Of a DNA stretch of 64,000 bases, positions 33,778-42,903 are shown piece by piece. The DNA is taken from NCBI RefSeq assembly GCF_011752565.1, contig NZ_VWXK01000035.1, forward strand, positions 1 to 64,000, in the 5' to 3' direction. How positions within the stretch are numbered: the stretch's first letter is position 1; each line of letters starts with the position of its first letter. Source of the DNA: Pantoea sp. Ap-967 (GTDB lineage Bacteria; Pseudomonadota; Gammaproteobacteria; Pseudomonadales; Pseudomonadaceae). The notes below the pieces were generated by a model, which was not told where the DNA came from, did not search any database, and saw nothing but the letters and a program-made list of their open reading frames with translations. A program made the translations under genes and the position numbers.

Positions 33778-35136
33778 ATGAACGCCCCCTTCGATCAGCT
33801 GTCCACCTGGCTGAAAGAACACCGGATCACCGAAGTCGAATGCGTGATCAGCGACTTGACCGGCATCGCCCGCGGCAAGATTGCGCCGACCGCCAAGTTC
33901 CTCCACGAGCGCGGCATGCGCCTGCCAGAAAGCGTGCTGCTGCAGACCGTTACCGGCGACTATGTCGACGACGACATCTACTACAGCCTGCTCGATGCCG
34001 CCGACATCGACATGGTTTGCCGCCCCGACCCTACGGCGGTGTACCAGATCCCCTGGGCGATCGAGCCGACCGCAATCGTGATCCACGACACCTTCGACAA
34101 GCAGGGCAACCCCATCGAACTGTCGCCGCGCAACGTGCTGAAGAAGGTGCTCAAGCTGTATGCCGACAAGGGCTGGCAGCCCATCGTCGCGCCGGAGATG
34201 GAGTTCTACCTGACCCAGCGCTGCGAAGACCCGGACCTGCCCCTGCAAGTACCGCTGGGCCGCTCGGGCCGCGCGGAAAGCGGGCGCCAGTCGTTCTCGA
34301 TTGACGCCGCCAACGAATTCGACCCGCTGTTCGAAGACGTCTACGACTGGTGCGAGCTGCAAGGCCTGGACCTGGACACGCTGATCCACGAAGACGGCCC
34401 GGCACAGATGGAGATCAACTTCCGCCACGGCGATGCGCTGGACCTGGCTGACCAGATCACTGTGTTCAAGCGCACCCTGCGTGAGGCCGCGCTCAAGCAC
34501 AACGTCACCGCCACCTTCATGGCCAAGCCGATCACCGACGAACCGGGCAGCGCCATGCACCTGCACCAGAGCGTGGTCGACATCGCCACCGGCAAGCCGG
34601 TCTTTGCCAATGACGATGGCAGCATGAGCGAGCTGTTCCTGCACCACATCGGTGGCCTGCAGAAGTACATCCCCAAGCTGCTGCCGATGTTCGCCCCCAA
34701 CGTCAACTCGTTCCGCCGCTTCCTGCCGGACACCTCGGCGCCGGTGAACGTTGAGTGGGGCGAGGAAAACCGCACCGCAGGGCTGCGCGTGCCGACCTCC
34801 AGCCCCGAGGCGATGCGCGTGGAAAACCGCCTGCCGGGCGCCGACGCCAACCCGTACCTGGCGATTGCCGCCAGCCTGCTGTGCGGCTACATCGGCATGG
34901 TCGAGCGCATCGAGCCGAGCGCCCCGGTACAGGGCCGCGCCTACGAGCGGCGCAACCTGCGCCTGCCAATCACCATCGAGGACGCGCTGCAGCACATGGA
35001 AGACTGCGAAACCGTGCAGCACTACCTGGGCAAGCAGTTCGTCCAGGGCTATGTGGCGGTCAAGCGCGCCGAGCACGAGAACTTCAAGCGCGTGATCAGC
35101 TCCTGGGAGCGTGAATTCCTGTTGCTGAGCGTCTGA
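33778..35136 (+). CDS. Gamma-glutamylpolyamine synthetase (glutamine synthetase family, SpuI/PuuA type)
   Basis: This 452-aa protein is the length of P. aeruginosa SpuI. The N-terminal beta-grasp segment (VECVISDLTGIARGKIAP) precedes the catalytic domain with VAPEMEFYLT, MEINFRHGDALD (metal-binding Glu), GSAMHLHQS (His), NVNSFRRF and ENRLPGADANPYLAIAA. It should ligate glutamate to putrescine or another polyamine with ATP as the first catabolic step. There is no adenylylation Tyr region as in GlnA. ATG 33778 follows AAGAGG; the ATG 36 bases upstream lacks a ribosome site. The binding protein and FAD oxidase downstream confirm the context. Confidence 0.94.
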   Translation: MNAPFDQLSTWLKEHRITEVECVISDLTGIARGKIAPTAKFLHERGMRLPESVLLQTVTGDYVDDDIYYSLLDAADIDMVCRPDPTAVYQIPWAIEPTAIVIHDTFDKQGNPIELSPRNVLKKVLKLYADKGWQPIVAPEMEFYLTQRCEDPDLPLQVPLGRSGRAESGRQSFSIDAANEFDPLFEDVYDWCELQGLDLDTLIHEDGPAQMEINFRHGDALDLADQITVFKRTLREAALKHNVTATFMAKPITDEPGSAMHLHQSVVDIATGKPVFANDDGSMSELFLHHIGGLQKYIPKLLPMFAPNVNSFRRFLPDTSAPVNVEWGEENRTAGLRVPTSSPEAMRVENRLPGADANPYLAIAASLLCGYIGMVERIEPSAPVQGRAYERRNLRLPITIEDALQHMEDCETVQHYLGKQFVQGYVAVKRAEHENFKRVISSWEREFLLLSV

Positions 35137-35137
35137 C

Positions 35138-35218
35138 CTGTTCGCGGGCAAGCCCGCTCCCACACTTGTCCCGGTGGGAGCAGGCTTGCCCGCGAAAAGG
35201 CTGCAAAGCAGCCTTTCT
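35138..35218. repeat. REP pair and terminator-like hairpin inside the polyamine gene group
   Basis: TTCGCGGGCAAGCCCGCTCC and its inverted copy are followed by AAAAGGCTGCAAAGCAGCCTTT (35196-35217), a good hairpin with a TTTCT tail. It may reduce readthrough from the synthetase into the binding-protein gene. Confidence 0.85.
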
Positions 35219-35258
35219 AAACGCCGAACCCTAAGAACAAGACCAACGAGGTGTCGAC

Positions 35259-36347
35259 ATGCGTCATCTGCAAGCCCTGATTTCCGCCACATTCACCCTG
35301 CTGTTCGGCGCCGCCGCCCAGGCCGCGCCGACGGTCAGCGTGTACAACTGGACCGACTACATCGGTGACACCACCCTGGCCGACTTCCAGGCCAGCAGTG
35401 GGATCAAGGTCGTGTACGACGTGTTCGACTCCAACGAAACCCTGGAAGGCAAGCTGCTGGCCGGGCGTACCGGCTATGACGTGGTGGTGCCCTCCAACCA
35501 CTTCCTTGCCCGCCAGGCCCAGGCCGGCGCGTTCCTGCCCCTGGACCGCAGCAAGCTGCCGAACTGGCGGCACCTGGACCCCAAACTGCTCAAGCAGCTT
35601 GAACAGAACGACCCCGGCAACCAGTACGCCGTGCCCTACCTGTGGGGCACCAACGGCATCGGCTACAACGTCGAGAAGGTCAAGGCGGCGCTTGGCGTCG
35701 ACCATATCGACTCGTGGGCGGTGCTGTTCGAGCCGGAAAACCTGAAGAAGCTCAAGCAATGCGGTGTAGCGTTCATGGACTCGCCCGACGAGCTGTTCCC
35801 GGCCATGCTCAACTACCTGGGCATGGACCCGCGCAGCGAAAAGGCCGCCGACTATGCCAAGGCCGAGGCGCGCCTGCTTGAACTGCGCCCCTACATCACC
35901 TACTTCCATTCCTCCAAATACGTCTCCGACCTGGCCAACGGCGATATCTGCGTGGCGTTCGGCTATTCGGGCGACGTCTTCCAGGCCGCCAACCGGGCAG
36001 TGGAAGCCAACAACGGCGTGAAGATCGCCTACAGCATCCCCAAGGAAGGCAGCAACCTGTGGTTCGACCTGCTCGCCATTCCCAAGGACGCCAGCAACCC
36101 GGAACAGGCCCTGGCCTTCATCAACTACCTGCTTGAGCCCAAGGTAATCGCCAAGGTCAGTGCCACCGTCGGCTACGCCAACGCCAACCCTGACGCCAAG
36201 GCCTACATGAACACCGCGCTGGTCGACAACCCCGAGATCTACCCACCCCAGGCCGTGCTCGACAAGCTGTACATCTCCAGCACCCCGAGCCCGAAAATCA
36301 TGCGGGTGATGACCCGTTCCTGGAGCAAGATCAAGTCCAACCGCTGA
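35259..36347 (+). CDS. Periplasmic polyamine-binding protein (SpuD/SpuE/PotF family)
   Basis: This 362-aa protein has a signal peptide (MRHLQALISATFTLLFGAAAQA). Family motifs are VYNWTDYIG near the mature N-terminus, YDVVVPSNHFLARQ, YLWGTNGIGYN and GNxx-like LANGDICVAFGYSGD (about aa 225-240), whose acidic residue contacts the amine in PotF/SpuD. No ABC permease or ATPase genes are adjacent, so it must use components encoded elsewhere. It lies 14 bases before the oxidase gene. The exact polyamine cannot be told from the sequence by eye. Confidence 0.93.
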   Translation: MRHLQALISATFTLLFGAAAQAAPTVSVYNWTDYIGDTTLADFQASSGIKVVYDVFDSNETLEGKLLAGRTGYDVVVPSNHFLARQAQAGAFLPLDRSKLPNWRHLDPKLLKQLEQNDPGNQYAVPYLWGTNGIGYNVEKVKAALGVDHIDSWAVLFEPENLKKLKQCGVAFMDSPDELFPAMLNYLGMDPRSEKAADYAKAEARLLELRPYITYFHSSKYVSDLANGDICVAFGYSGDVFQAANRAVEANNGVKIAYSIPKEGSNLWFDLLAIPKDASNPEQALAFINYLLEPKVIAKVSATVGYANANPDAKAYMNTALVDNPEIYPPQAVLDKLYISSTPSPKIMRVMTRSWSKIKSNR

Positions 36348-36361
36348 GCCGAGAACGCGCC

Positions 36362-37657
36362 ATGCCTTTCGATAACCAACACACCGCCTCCTACTACGCC
36401 GCCACGGCACGCGATGCGGCGCCCTACCCCAGCCTCGACGGCGAACTGAGCGCCGACGTCTGCGTGGTCGGGGGCGGCCTGACCGGCGTCAACACCGCCC
36501 TGGAACTGGCCGAGCGTGGCCTGTCGGTGGTGCTGCTGGAAGGCCGGCGCATTGGCTGGGGCGCCAGCGGGCGCAACGGTGGCCAGCTGATCCGTGGCAT
36601 TGGCCACGACGTCAGCGGCTTTGCCCGCCATGTCGGCCAGGACGGCGTGCGTTACCTGCAACAGGCCGGCATCGAATCGGTGGCGCTGGTGGCGCGCCGA
36701 ATCGAGCAGTACGGCATCGCCTGCGACCTGCGCTGGGGCTTCTGCGAGCTGGCCAACACACCGGTGCAGTTCGCCGCGCTGCGCGAGGAGCAGGAGCAAC
36801 TGGCCACGCTGGACTACCGCCACGAAACACGCCTGGTCGCCCCTGCGCACATACGCCAGGTCGTCGCCAGCGACCAGTACGCCGGTGGGCTGGTGGACAT
36901 GGGCTCGGGCCACCTGCACCCGCTTGACCTGGTACAGGGCGAGGCGCGCGTGGCCCAGGGGCTGGGCGCACGCATCTTCGAGCAAAGCCCGGTGCTGCGG
37001 ATCGACCACGGCAGCACGGTGACCGTGCACACGGCGCGCGGCAAGGTGCGGGCGCAAAGCCTGGTGCTGGGGTGCAACGCCCACCTGGATGAACTGGAGC
37101 CTCGCCTGAGCGGCAAGGTGCTACCGGCCGGCAGCTACGTGGTGGCCACCGAACCGCTGCCCGAAGCCCTGGCCCTTGAGTTGATTCCGCAGAACATGGC
37201 CCTGTGCGACCAGAAGGTTGGCCTGGACTACTACCGCCTGACGGCGGACCGCCGCTTGTTGTTCGGCGGCGCCTGCCACTACTCAGGGCGCGACCCCAAG
37301 GACATCGGCGCCTACATGCGGCCAAAGGTACTCAAGGTGTTCCCGCAGCTGGCCGATGTGCAGCTGGCCTACCAGTGGGGCGGCATGATCGGCATTACCG
37401 CCAACCGCTTCCCCCAGGTCGGGCGCCTGAGCCAACACCCCAATGTGTTCTACGCCCAGGGCTATTCCGGGCACGGCCTGAACGTCACCCATTGGACCGC
37501 CCGGCTGCTGGCCGAAAGCATCGCCCTTGGCCAGAGCCAGGGGCTGGATGTGTTCAGCGCGGTGCCCCACCTGACCTTCCCGGGGGGCAAGGCATTGCGC
37601 TCGCCGCTGCTGGCCTTGGGGATGCTGTGGTATCGGCTGAAGGAGGTGTTGGGGTAA
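36362..37657 (+). CDS. puuB: Gamma-glutamylputrescine oxidase (FAD-dependent, PuuB/PauB family)
   Basis: This 431-aa DAO-family flavoenzyme has an N-terminal Rossmann motif (VCVVGGGLTGVNTALELAER, about aa 32-51), RIGWGASGRNGGQL (flavin binding) and a C-terminal YAQGYSGHGLNVTHWTARLL segment that closes over FAD. It should oxidise gamma-glutamylputrescine, or the related spermidine adduct, to the aldehyde, following the synthetase encoded upstream. ATG 36362 follows GAGAACGCGCC. It appears to be the last gene of the polyamine group. Confidence 0.93.
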   Translation: MPFDNQHTASYYAATARDAAPYPSLDGELSADVCVVGGGLTGVNTALELAERGLSVVLLEGRRIGWGASGRNGGQLIRGIGHDVSGFARHVGQDGVRYLQQAGIESVALVARRIEQYGIACDLRWGFCELANTPVQFAALREEQEQLATLDYRHETRLVAPAHIRQVVASDQYAGGLVDMGSGHLHPLDLVQGEARVAQGLGARIFEQSPVLRIDHGSTVTVHTARGKVRAQSLVLGCNAHLDELEPRLSGKVLPAGSYVVATEPLPEALALELIPQNMALCDQKVGLDYYRLTADRRLLFGGACHYSGRDPKDIGAYMRPKVLKVFPQLADVQLAYQWGGMIGITANRFPQVGRLSQHPNVFYAQGYSGHGLNVTHWTARLLAESIALGQSQGLDVFSAVPHLTFPGGKALRSPLLALGMLWYRLKEVLG

Positions 37658-37790
37658 GCAAACGCTGCACGGCGTTCGTCGCAAACCAATCTGGACGCGA
37701 CGAATGCCATTCCAGAAAAAGATTTATAAAATATCAGTAATTTATTGATTTAAAACAAATTTTTATAAAAAAGACAATCTGAAAATTTAC

Positions 37791-38096
37791 TTAAAGAATT
37801 GAATGCAACCCTTTGATTGCAATGATATTTAGTAATTTAAGAGCAGGGCCTGCAGGCCGCGTCTCGCCTTGCTCCCACTTACGCACCGTGGAGGCGCTGG
37901 TATGCAGGTGCAGGGCGAAAACCGGCTGGCTGAAATTCAGCGTTTCACGCAGTTGGCGAATATCCAATGCACTGAAGTCCCGAACCGGTGCCGGGCAAAT
38001 CATTTCAAAGTCGCGCAGTGTCACCTTGGCAACAGCCCCAGCTTCATGAAGGGCAACAAGGTCCTCCCGCAACGATTCAACAAGCTTGCTGCTCAC
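37791..38096 (-). CDS. HTH antitoxin-like regulator, apparently without a toxin
   Basis: This 101-aa protein has a C-terminal XRE-type helix-turn-helix (LDIRQLRETLNFSQPVFALH, then STVRKWEQGETRPAGPALKL), the layout of NadS/HigA-like antitoxins that pair with an upstream RelE/HigB toxin. GTG 38096 has GGAGG six bases upstream. The 250 bases upstream contain no recognisable toxin; a 75-codon frame there shows no RelE features. Its 3' flank (37690-37800) is very AT-rich, unlike the rest of the window, which suggests acquired DNA or a decayed module. It may regulate only itself. Confidence 0.8.
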   Translation of the reverse strand: MSSKLVESLREDLVALHEAGAVAKVTLRDFEMICPAPVRDFSALDIRQLRETLNFSQPVFALHLHTSASTVRKWEQGETRPAGPALKLLNIIAIKGLHSIL

Positions 38097-38348
38097 AGCA
38101 GACCTCCAACAATATTCCTGATTCCAATGCCCGGCTGAGTGCGGCGCTAGGCAACTCCAGAAAAACCTTGCCTGCAAACCTCAGCCTCTCCGTACCCGAT
38201 ACGGGCATAGTTTTCCAAGGATCGCCATAACGAGATATCAGGCACATCCCCGTAGCCTTGTAGGAAACTCGACTTTTGTTGCCCACTGGCCAAGCGCCAA
38301 GCACCTGCTAGCGTTGTTCAGGCCGCCCCTTCTTGGAAGCCTGCCCTC

Positions 38349-39026
38349 ATGAACTCATTGCCTCGCATCACCCTGTTGTGCGCTGCATTGCTCGCCGTGG
38401 CCGCCTGCTCCAGCAACCGCGTAGACCCCAAGGATTACTCGGGTTTCCTCAAGGACTACAGCCGCCTGCAGGCGGCGAAAAGCCCGTCGGGCGCGCCGGT
38501 GATGCGCTGGGTTGAGCCGGGGATCAAGCCCGAGCAGTACAGCCAGGTGTACATCGAACCCAGCCAGTTCTACCCCAAGCCGCAACCAACCGCCGTCATC
38601 TCGGCGCAGACGCTGCAGCAGATCACCCGCTATTTCAATGAAGCCCTGCGCCGGGAAATGGGCAGTGTGCTGACGCTGGCAAAGGCCCCAGGCCCTGGAA
38701 CGATTGTGGTGCGCCCGGCCATCACGGCGGTGTCCACCCACAATGAAGGGCTCAAGCCCTACGAAGTGATTCCGATTGCGCTGATCGCCGCTGGCGTCAA
38801 CACCGCCACCGGTGGCCGCGACCAGGACGTGGACGTGGGCGTGGAGGCGGCATTTCTCGACGGTGGCAGCCAACAGGTCCTGGCCCAGGTGGTACGCAAG
38901 GGCGCCGGCAGACCACTGGAAAACAACACGCAGCAACTGACCCTGGATGACGTCAAGCCCGTACTCGACGGCTGGGCCAGGGACATGCGCGCCAGTTTCG
39001 AAGCGCTCAAGCGCAAGCCCAAGTGA
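38349..39026 (+). CDS. DUF3313 family lipoprotein
   Basis: This 225-aa protein has a lipoprotein signal with lipobox VAAC at about aa 17-20, so it should be anchored to a membrane. The DUF3313 body starts at SGFLKDYSRLQ and includes YSQVYIEPSQFYP, ALRREMGSVLTL and PAITAVSTHNEGLKPYEVIPIALI, ending in a basic tail. Function is unknown; related proteins are widespread in Pseudomonas. It stands alone. Confidence 0.88.
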   Translation: MNSLPRITLLCAALLAVAACSSNRVDPKDYSGFLKDYSRLQAAKSPSGAPVMRWVEPGIKPEQYSQVYIEPSQFYPKPQPTAVISAQTLQQITRYFNEALRREMGSVLTLAKAPGPGTIVVRPAITAVSTHNEGLKPYEVIPIALIAAGVNTATGGRDQDVDVGVEAAFLDGGSQQVLAQVVRKGAGRPLENNTQQLTLDDVKPVLDGWARDMRASFEALKRKPK

Positions 39027-39276
39027 CGGCCTGCCCTGCCACTTGTCGGAGATAATGCAAAAATGCCATCACTGCCTGAAGGGCCTGCTTTAATCAAGCG
39101 GGCTGCCAGGCAGGTGGCACCGCAGACCAGGGATGGCTGCACAAGCAGGCTGCCAACAGCCGCGCGTTCCGGGCACACCAACACCCTCGCCCGACTCCCT
39201 CTTCTTCCTCGTTTTCGCCGCCCGCCATCGCAGCTGTGTACCGGTATCTCATTCATCGAATGCAATGGAGGCAATC

Positions 39277-39858
39277 ATGTCTGATTCACTGCTCGCACCT
39301 ACGGTAGGCCTGTTCCCGGTGGCCTACCTGATCGGCACCAACCAGCCAGGCGCCCCGCGCCTGCAACTGGACCTGCTGGTGTATACCCCCGACCGCAGCA
39401 TTAATGGCGCGGCCCTGCTCACCCAGGCCACCAACCCACCACTGGACCTGCACCTGGACACCTGGGGCAGCTACAGCTACCTCACGGTTCTGCCACCGAG
39501 CCAAGGCAAGATCCTGATTACCGCCCAAGGTAACCAGGGCGGGCCACACGCCAATTCGCCGGTGCTGTTCAAACTGCACGCTCTGCTCGACCAGAACTGG
39601 CAACAGGGCGTGGCCAACTACGAGTACTACAACGGGCAACGTTGGGTGAGCGTGGAGAACGTGCCGGTGACGCTGGACAACCAGCGCATCCAGCCCCTGG
39701 CCAATGTCGACCTGCAAACCGAGCTGCACAGCGCCACCCTGGAGGCACTGATCGCCAGCGGCGATGTTGCGCAACTCAAGCAACTGGCCAGCGTCGGCCT
39801 CGACCAGGCCCTTTCGTCAACCAAGAGCGCGGCCACCAAAACCGCCAAGAAAGCCTGA
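39277..39858 (+). CDS. DUF1842-family protein, first of a tandem pair
   Basis: This 193-aa protein has no signal peptide. Its DUF1842 domain (aa 5-125) starts VGLFPVAYLIGTNQPGAPRL and contains LDLLVYTPDRSINGAALLTQ. A helical C-terminal extension (about aa 140-193), rich in Leu, Ala and Lys, ends KSAATKTAKKA. ATG 39277 has TGGAGG six bases upstream; ATG 39265 is possible but poorer. The next gene, 18 bases later, encodes a shorter paralogue. Function unknown; such proteins are thought to be cytosolic. Confidence 0.82.
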   Translation: MSDSLLAPTVGLFPVAYLIGTNQPGAPRLQLDLLVYTPDRSINGAALLTQATNPPLDLHLDTWGSYSYLTVLPPSQGKILITAQGNQGGPHANSPVLFKLHALLDQNWQQGVANYEYYNGQRWVSVENVPVTLDNQRIQPLANVDLQTELHSATLEALIASGDVAQLKQLASVGLDQALSSTKSAATKTAKKA

Positions 39859-39876
39859 GCAGGCAAGGAGCACACC

Positions 39877-40332
39877 ATGGCCATCGGACTGTTTCATACC
39901 CGCCTGAACGTCAGCAACGGCTTGCTCGGCGCCCCAACCCTGACCCTCGACCTGCTGGTCAATACCGTGACCAAGAAGGTTTCCGGCAAGGCACGCGCCT
40001 CGCAGGCTACCCACCCGCTGCAGATCTTCCACGCCAACGTTTGGGGAGACTACAGCGAACTGCAGTTCGCCCCGGCGGGCGCGCCATCGATCGTGCTGAG
40101 CCTGGACGGCAGCCCCAGCGGCCCGCTGAGCCAGATCGCCCAGACCTTCCACCTGCACGGGCTGTTGGAAACCGACTGGAGCAACGGTTCGGCCAGCTAC
40201 CGCTACTTCAGCGGCGGGCACTGGCTCGACCAGCATGGCCGTGTGCGCAAGGCGCCTGATGTCACCCACCAGGACCGGCCGCAGATTGCCCAGCGCCTGA
40301 AAGCTGCAATCAGCCAGCTGCACGGGGAATAA
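39877..40332 (+). CDS. DUF1842-family protein, second of a tandem pair
   Basis: This 151-aa paralogue of the preceding protein shares GLF(H/P), LTLDLLVNT, KVSGKARASQATHPL and the YRYFSGGHW segment that matches YEYYNGQRW in the first copy. It lacks most of the C-terminal helical extension. ATG 39877 has AAGGAG upstream. The two genes are close enough for one transcript, and the proteins may form a heteromer; that is inference. The pair ends at a strong hairpin. Confidence 0.82.
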   Translation: MAIGLFHTRLNVSNGLLGAPTLTLDLLVNTVTKKVSGKARASQATHPLQIFHANVWGDYSELQFAPAGAPSIVLSLDGSPSGPLSQIAQTFHLHGLLETDWSNGSASYRYFSGGHWLDQHGRVRKAPDVTHQDRPQIAQRLKAAISQLHGE

Positions 40333-40340
40333 CCGGCAGC

Positions 40341-40367
40341 GCCCGCCGGCAAGCCTTGCCGGCGGGC
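40341..40367. terminator. Bidirectional terminator hairpin
   Basis: GCCCGCCGGCAAGCCTTGCC followed by GGCGGGC is a perfect 12-bp stem between two convergent stop codons (40332 and 40373). Confidence 0.8.
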
Positions 40368-40372
40368 ACCGC

Positions 40373-41749
40373 TCAACACTCGACGAAGGCTACCGCCAGG
40401 CCACCGCGCGAGGTTTCCTTGTAGTTGGCATGCATGTCGGCGCCGGTGTCGCGCATGGTGCGGATTACCCGGTCGAGCGAAATGAAATGCTCGCCATCAC
40501 CGCGCAGGGCCATCTGCACGGCGTTGATCGCCTTGACCGCTGCAATGGCGTTACGCTCGATGCACGGCACCTGCACCAGGCCGCCAACTGGGTCACAGGT
40601 CAGCCCCAGGTTATGTTCCAGGGCGATTTCGGCGGCGTTCTCCAGCTGTGCGGGGGTGGCACCCAGCACTTCGGCCAGGCCCGCCGCGGCCATGGAGCAG
40701 GCCGACCCCACCTCCCCCTGGCACCCCACTTCGGCCCCGGAAATCGAAGCATTCTTCTTGCACAGGATGCCAACCGCCGCTGCGGCCAGCAGGAACGCCA
40801 CCACATCGTCGTCGCAGGCAGTGGGGTTGAACTTCATGTAGTAGTGCAGCACCGCCGGGATGATGCCCGCCGCACCGTTGGTGGGGGCGGTGACCATGCG
40901 CCCGCCGGCGGCGTTTTCTTCATTCACCGCCAGGGCGAACAGGTTCACCCACTCCATGGCGCTCAGGGTCGAGCCGATCACGTTGGGCTTGCCGATCTCC
41001 TGCAGGCTGCGGTGCAGGCGTGCGGCGCGGCGCTTGACGTTGAGCCCACCGGGCAGCACGCCCTCATTGCGCAGGCCATTGTTGACACAGTCACGCATGG
41101 CCGCCCAGATACGCAGCAGCCCCTCGCGCACTTCGGCTTCGGGGCGCCAGGCGCGTTCGTTGGCCATCATCAGCTGGGCCACGCTCAGCCCGTTGGCCTT
41201 GCACAGGGCCAGCAACTCGGCACCGCTGGAAAATTCATAAGGCAGGCTGACGGTATTCACCTGGGCTTCAGGCGCGTCGATCTCGGCCTGTTCGACGATG
41301 AAGCCGCCGCCAATGGAGTAGTAGGTCTGGCTGAACAGGCTGCCCTGCGCGCCGAAGGCTTCCAGGCACATGGCATTGGGGTGGTACGGCAGGCTTTCGT
41401 CCAGCAGCAGCATGTCGCGGGCGTACTGGAAGGGCAATGGCTGGCTGCCATCGAGCATCAGGCACTGCTCTTCCATCAGTTGGCGAATGCGCGGCTCGAT
41501 GGTGGCCGGGTCGATGCGGTCTGGCCACTGGCCCATCAGGCCGAGCAGGCAGGCCCGGTCAGTGGCGTGGCCAACCCCGGTGGCCGACAGCGAACCATAA
41601 AGGCGCACCTCTACCCGGCTCACCTGGGCCAACAGGCCACGCTCGCGCAGCGCCTGGGCAAAGGTGGCCGCCGCCCGCATCGGGCCTACGGTGTGGGAGC
41701 TGGACGGGCCGATGCCAATTTTGAAAAGGTCGAAAACACTGATAGCCAT
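40373..41749 (-). CDS. sdaA: L-serine ammonia-lyase (L-serine dehydratase)
   Basis: This 458-aa single-chain iron-sulfur enzyme converts L-serine to pyruvate and ammonia. The N-terminal domain starts SVFDLFKIGIGPSSSHTVGP. The C-terminal catalytic domain has PTNGAAGIIPAVLHYY, CQGEVGSACSMAAAGL and LTCDPVGGLVQVPCIERN, which supply the cluster cysteines. The C-terminal Cys (AVAFVEC) is the tail residue that acts as fourth cluster ligand in this family. ATG 41749 gives the normal length. A LysR gene is transcribed divergently 146 bases away and probably controls it. Confidence 0.95.
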   Translation of the reverse strand: MAISVFDLFKIGIGPSSSHTVGPMRAAATFAQALRERGLLAQVSRVEVRLYGSLSATGVGHATDRACLLGLMGQWPDRIDPATIEPRIRQLMEEQCLMLDGSQPLPFQYARDMLLLDESLPYHPNAMCLEAFGAQGSLFSQTYYSIGGGFIVEQAEIDAPEAQVNTVSLPYEFSSGAELLALCKANGLSVAQLMMANERAWRPEAEVREGLLRIWAAMRDCVNNGLRNEGVLPGGLNVKRRAARLHRSLQEIGKPNVIGSTLSAMEWVNLFALAVNEENAAGGRMVTAPTNGAAGIIPAVLHYYMKFNPTACDDDVVAFLLAAAAVGILCKKNASISGAEVGCQGEVGSACSMAAAGLAEVLGATPAQLENAAEIALEHNLGLTCDPVGGLVQVPCIERNAIAAVKAINAVQMALRGDGEHFISLDRVIRTMRDTGADMHANYKETSRGGLAVAFVEC

Positions 41750-41895
41750 ACTAATGCCTGAACGTGACGGCCCGGGTAGCAGCCGCACGCTGATCTGAAG
41801 AAATTGAACGGTACTGCGATATTGCGCGATACTGACGCCCTAGCCCGCCAATGACCAACGAAACTTCCTAAGCAAGGCTTTAGCGAAACTAAACG

Positions 41896-42834
41896 ATGAG
41901 ACGACAACTCAATGGCCAGATGTTCGTCTGGCTGCATGTATTCGCCTGCGCAGCACGGCACTTGTCGTTCACCCGCTGCGCCGAAGAGCTGCACATCACC
42001 CCCGGCGCCGTCAGCCAACAGATGCGCCAGCTCGAAGAGCGCCTGGGCTACAAGCTGTTCCTGCGCCGGGCGCGCGGGGTGGAGCTCAGTGCCGAGGGCC
42101 AGCGCCTGGCGCAGACAGTGGCCGAGGCCTATGGCAGCATCGAAGCGGAATTGCTGCGCCTGGACGCCGGGGAAATCCGCGGCACCCTGCGCCTGCGCTC
42201 GATCCCTTCGTTCCTGGCCAAGTGGCTGACACCGCGCCTGCCGCGCTTTCAGCAGCGCTACCCGGACATCGAGCTGCGCCTGGTGGCCGAGGACAGCGCC
42301 CAGGCCCTGCACCCAGGCGACTTCGACCTGGCCATCGACCTGAACGACGGCAGCTACCCCGGCATGCTTTCAACGCCGCTGCTGGACGAGCAGATCTTCC
42401 CGGTGTGCTCACCCGCCCTGCTGCGCGGGCGCCCGCCGCTGCATGGGCCAGCCGACCTGCAGCACTACCCGCTGTTGCACGACATCACCGCCTGGCGCGG
42501 CAGTTCGGAATACGCCGAATGGGAGTTCTACCTGGAAGGTATCGGCGCAACGGGGCTGGATGTGCGCCGCGGGCATACCTTCAACCGCAACCACCTGACC
42601 ATCGAGGCGGCCATTGCCGGGGTCGGCGTGGCCATCGCCCGGCGCACCTTGCTCAATGATGAACTGGAGCGCGGCGCCCTGATCGTGCCGTTCGGCGTGC
42701 CGATCGCCAACCACAAGCGATACGTGGTGCACTACCCGCCGGGAGGCCTGAGCCAGCCCGGGGCCCGGGCGGTGCACGATTGGCTGGTGGCCGAAGCGCG
42801 GGTGTTCCGCGAGTTGCATCCATTGGCGTCATGA
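41896..42834 (+). CDS. LysR-family regulator (GcvA-like), probable regulator of sdaA
   Basis: This 312-aa protein has the GcvA-type N-terminus: FACAARHLSFTRCAEELHIT, then AVSQQMRQLEERLGYKLFLR (aa 15-62). A PBP2 effector domain follows (RLRSIPSFLAKWLTPRLPRF to FGVPIANHKRYVVHYP). It is divergent from the serine dehydratase gene and not linked to any other operon, so control by serine or glycine is a fair guess. The start is ATG 41896; the ribosome site upstream is weak (GCGAAACTAAACG). Confidence 0.9.
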   Translation: MRRQLNGQMFVWLHVFACAARHLSFTRCAEELHITPGAVSQQMRQLEERLGYKLFLRRARGVELSAEGQRLAQTVAEAYGSIEAELLRLDAGEIRGTLRLRSIPSFLAKWLTPRLPRFQQRYPDIELRLVAEDSAQALHPGDFDLAIDLNDGSYPGMLSTPLLDEQIFPVCSPALLRGRPPLHGPADLQHYPLLHDITAWRGSSEYAEWEFYLEGIGATGLDVRRGHTFNRNHLTIEAAIAGVGVAIARRTLLNDELERGALIVPFGVPIANHKRYVVHYPPGGLSQPGARAVHDWLVAEARVFRELHPLAS

Positions 42835-42854
42835 AGCGCAAGGCCCAACCAAGG

Positions 42855-42894
42855 CCCGCCCTGGCCGCCTGCACAGGGGCGGCGGCCAGGGCGG
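42855..42894. terminator. Bidirectional terminator hairpin
   Basis: CCCGCCCTGGCCGCC and GGCGGCCAGGGCGG form a 14-bp stem with an 11-base loop between convergent genes. Confidence 0.8.
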
Positions 42895-42903
42895 AAGCGC
42901 CTC

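Noticed and set aside
33628..35292. Extension of the AraC-family gene to 867 codons on the minus strand
   Set aside because: The extra part is antisense to the glutamine-synthetase-family gene. Only the last 312 codons carry AraC features, and GTG 33627 has a proper ribosome site.
38097..38304. 75-codon minus-strand frame upstream of the HTH gene as a possible toxin
   Set aside because: No RelE/HigB motifs are visible, there is no ribosome site, and its end overlaps the antitoxin start region without a toxin-like C-terminus.
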